Assembly: GCA_050174775.1 (NCBI GenBank)
Contig: JBFXJP010000003.1
Coordinates: forward strand, 186,001-250,000
Reading direction: 5' to 3'
Source of the DNA: CAYPGJ01 sp050174775
GTDB lineage: Bacteria; Planctomycetota; Phycisphaerae; Phycisphaerales; UBA1924
DNA length: 64,000 nt
Both the position numbers and the translations under genes were made by a program. Below, piece by piece: positions 34,517 through 42,090 of the stretch. The notes beneath the pieces are model-generated. The model saw nothing but the letters and a program-made list of their open reading frames with translations. It did not search any database and was not told the origin of the DNA. Each line of letters begins with the position of its first letter. Position 1 is the stretch's first letter.

Positions 34517-36235
34517 TCACAGCCCCTCAACCACCCTTGGCGCCCACTCGAACGCCTCCAGCAACGACGTCTCCACAGCAGGCAACGCCCAGTTGTCCTG
34601 ATTGATGAAGAACACCTTCCCGTCCGGCGTCGGCTCCCGCAGCCGCTGCGCATGCCCGTCCGCCAGCAAGCGCGTTCCCGCCACCGGCATCGCATGCCCC
34701 CACCTCGTCAGCCGCACCTGCCGCACCGCATGCTCCCCGATGCCCAACGCGCCCAGCGCGTTCTTGATGTGCGGCGCACACCACGGCGCAATCCTCGGCA
34801 ACGGATCGAGATCAAGCCCCACGAACGCACGCCCCTGAATCCAAGGCAGCGGCCAGTAGAACGTCAGCACGCTCCGATGCGATGTCCCGCGCAACGCAAA
34901 CGACGCGTTCAACGCGTCCACCGGCCGGTGCCACTCCTCCAGCGTCACCTCGGGCGGATCAGGCAGCGACCCGTCCTCCACCAGGAACATGTCGTAGAAA
35001 CTGTCCGGCAGCCCCGCGTCCAGCAGCACGTTCGCCACGATGTACGGGTTGTAGGTCACCTGCAGCGACGAGTTCAGCCGATCCGGGTCCGCCTTGAAAT
35101 ACTCCTCCATCGTGTGCCGACACACGAACTTCGGGCACGCCATCACCACCCGCTTCGCGCGGATGCTCCGCACGCTCCCGTCCGTGTACCCGCACGTCAC
35201 CAGCACATCCCCGTCGTGCGGCCGCACGTCCAGCACCACCGTCTCCCGCCGCAGCCGCTCCTGACCCAGCGACGCAAGCAGCCGCGTCCAGATCGCCTGC
35301 GACATCGTCGCCACCCCGCCCGGCAGCACCCACAGCCCGTACAGCTCCGCCGCGACGAAGTTCCATCCCGCCGCCGCGGACACCTGCTCCCAACCCGCGT
35401 TGAACGACGAGAAGAAATACTGCTGAATCGCCGCCTCCAACAGCGCCGGCGCCGGCCCCCCGCACCGCGCCTCCACATCCTCCTTGAACGTCCGCGCGTC
35501 CAGCTCCAGGATCCACTCAAACCCCTTCTTCGGCAGCGGGATCTCCGGATACTCCTTCTCGGCAACGTGCTCCACGAGCGCGAGGTAGCGCTGGAAGTAC
35601 GCCCGCTCCGCCCGCGACATCGTCCAATCACCCTTCCAGAACCCCTCGATCAGCGAACCCCCGACCTCCACCGGGTCCGGCCCCGGCGTGCCCTGCGTCA
35701 CGCGCGCCAGCCGATCAAGACCCAGCTCCTTGTAGAAACTCGTCAGCGGCTCATCCGGCTCGATGAAGTACGCGCTCCCCAGCGAGTACGGCACGCCCCC
35801 CCACACCTCCCCCTGCGCATTCCCCCCGAACCTCGAGTTGTGCTCGATCAGCAGCGGCTTGCGATCACGCAGCAGATACGCCGTCGTCAGACCCGCAAGC
35901 CCGCCGCCGACGATCACGATGTCCTCCGACTCGCTCGCCTCAGGCGGCGGGTTCCCGTACCCGATCCACTCCGGCAACGACGGAAACGGCGGATGCCCCG
36001 GCCCGTGGAACCGATCCCCACTGAACCCCGTCCAGAACGGAAGCCCCTCGAACAACGCGTGGCTCGCCACGTCCGGACGAAAGTTGATCGGGCTCCCGCG
36101 CAGGAACAACTGCCCCGCGGCATCAAGCCCGGCCGCTCCCGTGTCGCGCATCGCCTGCGCAAACAACCTGCCCGAAGACGTGAGCGAAAACAGCGCTCCC
36201 CCTGACGCAGCAAGAAACTCACGCCGGTTGGGCAT
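34517..36235 (-). CDS. Tat-exported FAD-dependent amine oxidase-like protein
   Basis: 572 residues. The twin-arginine signal NRREFLAASGGALFSL implies folded export. The FAD Rossmann motif DIVIVGGGLAGLTTAYLL lies near residue 105, with NSRFGGNAQGE following, and the C-terminal FAD part contains LTRWGHAMPVAGTRLL. Likely a flavin oxidoreductase of the amine oxidase/phytoene desaturase fold; substrate unknown. ATG 36235 has gaggag upstream and precedes the signal; an in-frame codon at 36265 adds an atypical Arg/Lys stretch. Confidence 0.88.
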   Translation of the reverse strand: MPNRREFLAASGGALFSLTSSGRLFAQAMRDTGAAGLDAAGQLFLRGSPINFRPDVASHALFEGLPFWTGFSGDRFHGPGHPPFPSLPEWIGYGNPPPEASESEDIVIVGGGLAGLTTAYLLRDRKPLLIEHNSRFGGNAQGEVWGGVPYSLGSAYFIEPDEPLTSFYKELGLDRLARVTQGTPGPDPVEVGGSLIEGFWKGDWTMSRAERAYFQRYLALVEHVAEKEYPEIPLPKKGFEWILELDARTFKEDVEARCGGPAPALLEAAIQQYFFSSFNAGWEQVSAAAGWNFVAAELYGLWVLPGGVATMSQAIWTRLLASLGQERLRRETVVLDVRPHDGDVLVTCGYTDGSVRSIRAKRVVMACPKFVCRHTMEEYFKADPDRLNSSLQVTYNPYIVANVLLDAGLPDSFYDMFLVEDGSLPDPPEVTLEEWHRPVDALNASFALRGTSHRSVLTFYWPLPWIQGRAFVGLDLDPLPRIAPWCAPHIKNALGALGIGEHAVRQVRLTRWGHAMPVAGTRLLADGHAQRLREPTPDGKVFFINQDNWALPAVETSLLEAFEWAPRVVEGL

Positions 36236-36263
36236 CCCGCGTCTCCTCTTCACCGGAACGCGC

Positions 36264-36291
36264 AATGTACCCCCGCTCTGCGTCAGATCAA
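36264..36291 (-). promoter_or_regulatory. Possible promoter for the flavoprotein gene
   Basis: On the minus strand TTGATC (36286-36291), 16-base spacer and TACATT (36264-36269) lie about 28 bases before ATG 36235. Confidence 0.5.
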
Positions 36292-36319
36292 ACCAAAATG
36301 TTCTCTTTGCGACCCGGGC

Positions 36320-36553
36320 TCAATCGCGCCCGTCGTCCTCATCCCCGTGCTCGTCGTGCCACGACATCTGGATCGCCTCCAGGATCTTCTCGTTGCACGG
36401 GTGCCCCTCGTGCGCCACGAATCCCGGCAGCGCCTCCACCAGGCCGCGCAGCTGCGCGAACCCGATCTCCAGCGGCTCCATCTCCGGATGCCGCAGCGCA
36501 AGTTCCTCAGCAATCCGCTCGACGTTCAGCCAATGGAATGTGTCGTCTCGCAT
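36320..36553 (-). CDS. iscX: Fe-S assembly protein IscX
   Basis: 77 residues. The pattern FHWLNVERIAEELALRHPE, a mid-helix segment and CNEKILEAIQMSWHDE match IscX, a small acidic regulator/iron adaptor of IscS. A polar DEHGDEDDGRD tail ends it. It lies directly downstream of the ferredoxin gene as in isc operons, although iscS/iscU are not here. Confidence 0.9.
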   Translation of the reverse strand: MRDDTFHWLNVERIAEELALRHPEMEPLEIGFAQLRGLVEALPGFVAHEGHPCNEKILEAIQMSWHDEHGDEDDGRD

Positions 36554-36584
36554 GGCTCGCAGCTCCCTGCCCCCGGCCGCCGAT

Positions 36585-36983
36585 TCAGTGAGGCACTTCC
36601 TTCACCGCGTTGCGGTTCCACGACGGAACCCGCACCACGATCTCACCCTCCTTCACGATCTCACACTGGCACGAGAGACGCGAGTTGCGCTGCAACCCGG
36701 GCGCCTCCTCCACCCGATCCTCCTCCGCCTCCGTCGCCTCCGTCAGGCACTCCATCCCCTTCTCGACGTACACGTGGCACGTCGAGCACGCGCACACACC
36801 CCCGCACGCGTGCTCGATGTTGATCCCCGCATCCATCGCCGCCTCCAGCAGGCTCTCGCCCTTCGAGGCCAGGATCTCCCACTCCTTCTTGTCCGTCCCC
36901 GTCAGCCCCTCCGGGTCCTCGATGAGTATCCGGATCGGCACCACCTTGGGGCCGTGGTCGTGATCGTCTCGGCGCATGTGCAT
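36585..36983 (-). CDS. fdx: ISC-type [2Fe-2S] ferredoxin
   Basis: 132 residues, adrenodoxin-type. Cluster ligands: C-x5-C-x2-C in HACGGVCACSTC and the fourth Cys in LSCQCEI. It supplies electrons for Fe-S cluster assembly. A His/Asp-rich N-terminus (MRRDDHDHG) precedes the domain. ATG 36983 has gcaggag upstream. Pairs with iscX. Confidence 0.94.
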   Translation of the reverse strand: MHMRRDDHDHGPKVVPIRILIEDPEGLTGTDKKEWEILASKGESLLEAAMDAGINIEHACGGVCACSTCHVYVEKGMECLTEATEAEEDRVEEAPGLQRNSRLSCQCEIVKEGEIVVRVPSWNRNAVKEVPH

Positions 36984-37069
36984 GGTTGAGGAGGTCTCCT
37001 GCGACTGTCAGCGCCCGCCGTGCGCGACGGGGGTGAGGGCAAGTGTAGGAGCAACGGAGCGTGGTTCGC

Positions 37070-37075
37070 TAGACT
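37070..37075 (+). promoter_or_regulatory. -10-like box directly before GT2 gene
   Basis: TAGACT ends 7 bases before ATG 37083 and no Shine-Dalgarno site is seen; candidate leaderless start. Confidence 0.35.
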
Positions 37076-37082
37076 CCGACGG

Positions 37083-37913
37083 ATGCCATCCCCGGACAAC
37101 CCCGTCTGGATCACCGTCCTCGCCCCCGCGCACAACGAGGAGCAGAACGTCGAGCCCCTCGTCCGCGAGGTCGAGGCCGCCATCGCGCCCGCCGCGGCCG
37201 CGCGCAACCGCTCCTGGGAATTCATCCTCGTCGACGACGGCTCCACCGACGCCACCCGCGCCACCGCAGCCGCGCTCGCCTCCACCCGCCCCTGGCTCCG
37301 CGTCATCGCCATGACACGCACCCCGAAGGGCAAGGGCGCCGGCCAATCCGCGGCCTTCCACGCAGGCATCCGCGCCGCCCGCGGCGAACTCATCGCCACC
37401 CTCGACGCCGACCTCCAGAACGCCCCCGCAGACTTCCCCAAACTCATCGACCTCATCGAGCGCGAACACGCCGACCTCGCGCAGGGCGACCGATCCCGCG
37501 CACGCAAGGACAACCTCGTGCGACGCGTCGGCTCCGTCGTCGGAAGACTCTTCCGCCGCTGGCTGCTTGCCGACCAAGTCCGCGACACCGGCTGCTCCCT
37601 CCGAGTCATGAAGCGCGAATACGCACTCCTCCTCCCCCTCCAGTTCCGAGGCGCCCACCGCTTCATCCCCGTCACCATCGCGCGACTCGGCGGCCGCGTC
37701 GTCGAGATGGACGTCTCACACAGACCACGAACCGCAGGCGAAACCAAGTACGGGCTGGGCATCCTCCAGCGCGCCATCCCGGGTCTCCTCGACCTCTTCG
37801 TCATGCGATGGATGTTCAACCGGCGTCGATGGACCGACTCCGCCGAAGTCACAGCCACTTCCCACAACGTCGTCTCCTCCGCACGAGAACGCGCGGGAGC
37901 CAACGCCGGATGA
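37083..37913 (+). CDS. Family 2 glycosyltransferase, polyprenyl-phosphate type
   Basis: 276 residues, GT-A fold. VLAPAHNEEQNVEPLVREVE, ILVDDGSTDATR, TLDADLQNAPAD and QGDRSRARKDN are typical of DPM1/ArnC-like enzymes that put a sugar on undecaprenyl or dolichyl phosphate at the inner membrane. It lacks the C-terminal membrane helices of ArnC. Its stop overlaps the LAB_N gene, a frequent pairing in lipid and glycan modification loci. Confidence 0.9.
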   Translation: MPSPDNPVWITVLAPAHNEEQNVEPLVREVEAAIAPAAAARNRSWEFILVDDGSTDATRATAAALASTRPWLRVIAMTRTPKGKGAGQSAAFHAGIRAARGELIATLDADLQNAPADFPKLIDLIEREHADLAQGDRSRARKDNLVRRVGSVVGRLFRRWLLADQVRDTGCSLRVMKREYALLLPLQFRGAHRFIPVTIARLGGRVVEMDVSHRPRTAGETKYGLGILQRAIPGLLDLFVMRWMFNRRRWTDSAEVTATSHNVVSSARERAGANAG

Positions 37914-38536
37914 AACGCGCACCCCTCTTCGCCATGGCCGCGCTCCTCGCCCTCGGCTTCTGGCTCGTCGCAGGCCCCCAACTCGTCGAAGGCCGCGCCG
38001 GCGCAACCCCAGGCTCCAGCGTCGAACGCATGGAGTTCTCAGGCCGCACGCTCCGCTACGAAGTCCTCCCCGATGCCCCCGAAGCCAAAACACACCGCTT
38101 CCTCACCACGTCCCCCGACCTCCCCACCGCCTTCATCACCGAACCGCAGTTCTGGGAAACCGTCAGAGGCGTCAACGCCGCCGCAAACCGACGACACCCC
38201 GTCCTCAAAGCCCTCAACGTCTCCTCATGGGCAAACGTCTGGTGGGTCGTCCTCGGCTTCGCCGGACAATCCGCCTTCTTCGGACGAATGCTCGTCCAGT
38301 GGGTCTCCAGCGAACGAGAAAAACGCTCGATCGTGCCACCGATCTTCTGGTGGCTCTCCCTCTGCGGCGGCGTCACCCTCTTCACCTACTTCGTCTGGAG
38401 ACGCGACGTCGTCGGCGTCCTCGGACAATCCACCGGCGTCGTCATCTACGCCAGAAACCTCCGCCTTATCTACAAAGAGCGGGCCCGGGCCCTCAGAAGA
38501 GCCGCAAGAGCCGAATCCGCGCCCGCTTCCTCATGA
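37910..38536 (+). CDS. LAB_N domain membrane protein
   Basis: 208 residues. N-terminal membrane helix, ~90-residue exported stretch, then the LAB_N unit (lipid-A-disaccharide synthase N-terminal-like): WWVVLGFAGQSAFFGRMLVQW, SIVPPIFWWLSLCGGVTLF, GVVIYARNLRLIYKE. The unit is a three-helix membrane protein thought to act with polyprenyl-phosphate glycosyltransferases. ATG overlaps the GT2 stop (ATGA). Confidence 0.88.
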   Translation: MKRAPLFAMAALLALGFWLVAGPQLVEGRAGATPGSSVERMEFSGRTLRYEVLPDAPEAKTHRFLTTSPDLPTAFITEPQFWETVRGVNAAANRRHPVLKALNVSSWANVWWVVLGFAGQSAFFGRMLVQWVSSEREKRSIVPPIFWWLSLCGGVTLFTYFVWRRDVVGVLGQSTGVVIYARNLRLIYKERARALRRAARAESAPASS

Positions 38537-39174
38537 TTTCGGACTCAGGACACACGGGTGATCCGGCCGATAGACCGGGAATGCGGCTATACCTCGATGA
38601 CGCGTTGCTCTCCGGAACCTCACCCCAGAATCTCACCGAGGCCCTCGACGCGGCCCGGCCCAAGGCCGCCGAACGCGGCCGCATCATCGTCGAGATCTGG
38701 ACCGACGGCGCTCGTGTCGACAACGCCGAACTCGCCCGCCTCGCCTCCGAACAGGAACTCGACGCCTCCGAAGTGCGCCTCGTCACCGAGGACCCGCGCT
38801 CCGTCGTCAAGCAGGCGCTCACCGAGACCGCCGACTCCCTCGACTCCATGCGCGCCGTCCACCTCCAGGCCTCCGACCTCATCCAGTCCGGCAAGCCCGA
38901 AGACGCCGTCGAACTCGTCGGCAGCATCGCCACGGTCTGGGACGGCGTACGACGCACCATGGACGAGGGCGGAAAGCTCCTCGGCGTGAAATTCGAACAG
39001 ATGGATGGCGCCCCCCAGGCCATCGCCTCCCTCACCACACGCCTCAGCGCCATGGCCGTCGCCATCGACCGCAAGGACTGGGTCTCACTCTCCGACGACC
39101 TGGCCGAAGGCCTCCCCGAGGAGGCCGAACGATGGGCCGTCCTCCTTCGAAACATGGCGGATCGGGTAGGCTGA
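38533..39174 (+). CDS. Hypothetical cytoplasmic protein
   Basis: 213 residues. No signal, no membrane segment, no family recognised; alternating helices with many acidic residues. ATG 38533 overlaps the preceding stop; an inner ATG at 38581 (MRLYLDDALLSG) may be the true start, since the first 16 residues look linker-like. Confidence 0.65.
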   Translation: MISDSGHTGDPADRPGMRLYLDDALLSGTSPQNLTEALDAARPKAAERGRIIVEIWTDGARVDNAELARLASEQELDASEVRLVTEDPRSVVKQALTETADSLDSMRAVHLQASDLIQSGKPEDAVELVGSIATVWDGVRRTMDEGGKLLGVKFEQMDGAPQAIASLTTRLSAMAVAIDRKDWVSLSDDLAEGLPEEAERWAVLLRNMADRVG

Positions 39175-39180
39175 TCCTCT

Positions 39181-39963
39181 ATGCCCGCACGACCTCGCTC
39201 GCGCGCCGACATGCCCTCTCCCTCCGAGGATAACCCGCCACTCGCGCCAGGCGCCCGTGGCGCCCGCATCGACTCCCTCATGGAGCGGGCCTCGCAAGCG
39301 CTCGTCCGCACCGACTACGCCGCCTGCGAAAAAAACGCCCGCGAAGCCCTCCGCATCGCCCACGCCGCCCGCGACTACGAACGCATGACACGCATCGTCC
39401 TCCCCCTCCTCGAGGCGCGCAGACAAAAGCGCCAGAAGGCCCAGGACGCCAAGCGCATCACCAGCGTCAATTCCATGGCCGAACTCGAGGGCAAGGAACT
39501 CAAGCCCGGCTGCTACCTCCTCAACCCCCCCGGATGCGTCGGCGTCGACGGCCGCGCGCTCCGCGCCCGCGCAGACGAGGAAGGCGTCCCCGTCATCGTC
39601 ATCGTCCACGAGCCCATCACGCGCACCAAGGAATGGCCCATCGTCGCGCTCGGACCCACCACCATCCGCGCACGCGTCGAGCCCGCCAAAGCCAAGCCCA
39701 CCGTCGACTGGTTCCTCAACGCCATCGACGCCCTCGGCGACGCCGCCCTCGCCTCCGTCGACGCCGCATCTCCCCCACAACGCGTCGATCAGCTCATGGC
39801 CTGCCTCGAAACCATCGGAGACCACGAAGGCCTCCACCGCGCGCTCGCCGACGAGTGCCACGACGCCATGCACTGGACGCCACCCCCGCGCAGCGCCAAA
39901 CGCGCCGCGGCAAAGCAGCAGCCCCAAACCGACGCGGACGAGCCCGAAGCCGACGAGGATTGA
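39181..39963 (+). CDS. Hypothetical protein with N-terminal TPR-like helices
   Basis: 260 residues. Residues ~30-80 look like a helical-repeat pair (MERASQALVRTDYAACEKNA, ALRIAHAARDYERMTRIVLP). A central beta-rich part contains PGCYLLNPPGCVG. The tail is acidic. No enzyme motif seen. It follows the previous gene by 6 bases, so both are likely in one operon. No function is assigned. Confidence 0.65.
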   Translation: MPARPRSRADMPSPSEDNPPLAPGARGARIDSLMERASQALVRTDYAACEKNAREALRIAHAARDYERMTRIVLPLLEARRQKRQKAQDAKRITSVNSMAELEGKELKPGCYLLNPPGCVGVDGRALRARADEEGVPVIVIVHEPITRTKEWPIVALGPTTIRARVEPAKAKPTVDWFLNAIDALGDAALASVDAASPPQRVDQLMACLETIGDHEGLHRALADECHDAMHWTPPPRSAKRAAAKQQPQTDADEPEADED

Positions 39964-40000
39964 TCCTCCTCAGCTCCCGCGCCACATCCGCTCAACACGC

Positions 40001-40375
40001 TCACCAGTGCCGGTGATACCGCCTCGACGGACGCGCCGGCGGGCAGTCATACACCCTCCGCTCATAAACCGTCACGTGTCTCGGCTCCTCGTACGTCCGG
40101 TACGACCGCGCCTCGTACGCGCGCCACGCATTCCGCTCATTCCGCTCGTTCTGGTCGCCGATCACCGCGCCCGCCAACGCGCCCGACACCGCGCCGATCG
40201 CCGCGCCCGTGCCCGCCCCGCCGTACAGACTCCCGATGATCGCGCCCCCGCCCGCGCCGAGCGCCGCGCCTGAGAACGCGCCCTCAATCCCGTTCGAACA
40301 CCCACCCAGCATCACCGCCGCGCCGAGCAACGCCACCGCTCCAGCCTTCTTCGCCATCACCGTCGATCGAGACAT
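40001..40375 (-). CDS. Glycine-zipper lipoprotein
   Basis: 124 residues. Signal peptide ending at lipobox VMLGGC, then a glycine-zipper hairpin (GAALGAGGGAIIGSLYGG, GTGAAIGAVSGALAGAVIG) typical of outer-membrane 17 kDa antigen/Slp-like proteins, followed by a Tyr/Arg-rich tail. A strong aaggaggag site precedes ATG 40375. Likely in the outer membrane. Confidence 0.85.
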   Translation of the reverse strand: MSRSTVMAKKAGAVALLGAAVMLGGCSNGIEGAFSGAALGAGGGAIIGSLYGGAGTGAAIGAVSGALAGAVIGDQNERNERNAWRAYEARSYRTYEEPRHVTVYERRVYDCPPARPSRRYHRHW

Positions 40376-40582
40376 CGGTCTCCTCCTTCCGTCACGCTCC
40401 CATCTGACTCCCAAGCGCCTCCCCCGGTTCCGACGCGTTCCCCACACACGCGTGCCCGCCCCAGGCCCCGGGAACGCCCTCCAGACCCCCATCTTCCCCC
40501 CGCGAATCGCATAGACTCGGCCCCAGGCCCGATTCTTGCCGATGCTTGGCTCGGCGCGACCCAACGTGTTCTCGGAGGAACC

Positions 40583-41428
40583 ATGCAGACGACGAGGCTC
40601 AACCGACCCTGGGTGATCAAGACGACGATCTATCTCGTCTGCATGCTCGCGCTCGGCCTCTGGGGCCTCGTCGACGGCCTCGTCGTCTACCCCAACCGCG
40701 GCAAACGCGCCGCCGAATTCCTCGAGATGCAGTACCTCGAGCAGTCACAGCGCTCCGGCTCCCTCCTCACCGCAGCCATCGACAACCCCCGCGACGAGTA
40801 CAACCGTCTCCGCGACATCGAGCGCCAACTCGAACGTGAAGCCGACGAAGCAAGCAAGTCCGGTCGCACCGTCATCGCCGACCAGAAAACCACCGAGCTC
40901 GCAAGGCTCCGCTGGCTCACCCAGCTCGCCCGCGTCGGAATCCTCTCCCCGGCCCGCACACAGATGCGCTCCACCGACGGCGTCCCCGACCCCGCAAAGC
41001 GCCTCACCGAACTCCAGCAGGCTTGGGCCTCACGCACGCAGCCCAAGCCCCTCTCCTCCTTCGACATCCCCTCACAATGGGTCATCGCAGGCGTCGGCTT
41101 CGGCGCCGCAGGCTGGATCCTCTTCGTCCTCATCCGCGCCTCACGCAAGAAATACCGCTACGAGCCCGAAGCCATGCGCCTCACCCTCCCGGGCGGCCGC
41201 GTCATCGAGCCCAAGGACATCAAGGAAGTCGACCGCCGAAAGTGGGACAAGTTCTTCGTCTTCCTCCACCTCAAGGACTCCACCCCAGAGATCAAGCTCG
41301 ATCTCCTCCGCTATTCCCCCCTCGAAGCCTGGATCCTCGAGATGGAAAAGCACACCGACGGCTACGTCCCCCCCGAGGAAGATGAGCCCCAGCCCGAACC
41401 CGCCCCGGCCGCCGACGCCACCACCTGA
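40583..41428 (+). CDS. Membrane protein with two helices, unknown
   Basis: 281 residues. Helices near residues 12-35 and ~165-185 flank a coiled-coil region rich in Arg and Glu (RDIERQLEREADEASKSGR). The C-terminal ~90 residues look like a small cytoplasmic domain (YRYEPEAMRLTLPGGRVI). Start has ggaggaacc upstream. No family recognised. Confidence 0.7.
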   Translation: MQTTRLNRPWVIKTTIYLVCMLALGLWGLVDGLVVYPNRGKRAAEFLEMQYLEQSQRSGSLLTAAIDNPRDEYNRLRDIERQLEREADEASKSGRTVIADQKTTELARLRWLTQLARVGILSPARTQMRSTDGVPDPAKRLTELQQAWASRTQPKPLSSFDIPSQWVIAGVGFGAAGWILFVLIRASRKKYRYEPEAMRLTLPGGRVIEPKDIKEVDRRKWDKFFVFLHLKDSTPEIKLDLLRYSPLEAWILEMEKHTDGYVPPEEDEPQPEPAPAADATT

Positions 41429-41467
41429 CCGCGCCGCCGCGACCACGACTTTCCCAAGAACCCCCTC

Positions 41468-41977
41468 ATGGAGACCACCGCCGCCGCCATCGTCATCGGC
41501 CTCGCAGGCCTGATCGGCGTCGCCGTCACCCTCCTGGGCCTCTCCGGCGCCTGGCTCATCGTCGCCGCCGCCCTCATCGTCGAGTGGCAGGCCCCGGGAA
41601 CCTTCTCCTGGTGGACCCTCGCCGCCGCAGGCGCCCTCGCACTCCTCGGCGAAATCATCGAATTCGCCTCCGGCTCCATCGGCGCCACCAAAGCCGGTGG
41701 AACCAAACGCGCCGCCCTCGGCGCACTCTTCGGCGGCATCGTCGGCGGAATCCTCGCCACCCCCATCCTCCCCATCGTCGGCACCATCCTCGGCGCCGCA
41801 GCAGGCGCCGGCCTCGGCGCCGCGCTCGCCGACCGAACACGCGAAGCCCGCAAATGGAAGGAATCCGCCCGCGTCGCAGGCGGCGCCGCCGTCGGCAGAC
41901 TCGTCGCCACCATCGTGAAGACCGCCCTCACCGCCCTCCAGGCCGTGGTTCTCTTCACCGCCGTATTTGTCCGATAG
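41468..41977 (+). CDS. DUF456 family membrane protein
   Basis: 169 residues with four to five hydrophobic Gly/Ala-rich helices; LGLSGAWLIVAAALIVEW, LLGEIIEFASGSIGATKAGG and the GGIVGGILATPILPIVGTIL glycine-rich helix pair match DUF456. Function of the family is unknown. Lies between two other membrane-protein genes. Confidence 0.8.
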   Translation: METTAAAIVIGLAGLIGVAVTLLGLSGAWLIVAAALIVEWQAPGTFSWWTLAAAGALALLGEIIEFASGSIGATKAGGTKRAALGALFGGIVGGILATPILPIVGTILGAAAGAGLGAALADRTREARKWKESARVAGGAAVGRLVATIVKTALTALQAVVLFTAVFVR

Positions 41978-42090
41978 TCCCTACGCTAGCCACGTCTATT
42001 CACCGAGCATTCCCCTCAAACAGGAATCGATTCGGTCCTACAGTAATCTTGCCCCCCGACCCGCGAGGGCCTCCCTGAGCTCGGCCCGCC

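Noticed and set aside
34652..36205. A 517-codon plus-strand frame opposite the flavoprotein gene
   Set aside because: Same shadow effect; the minus strand has a Tat signal, FAD motif and ribosome site.
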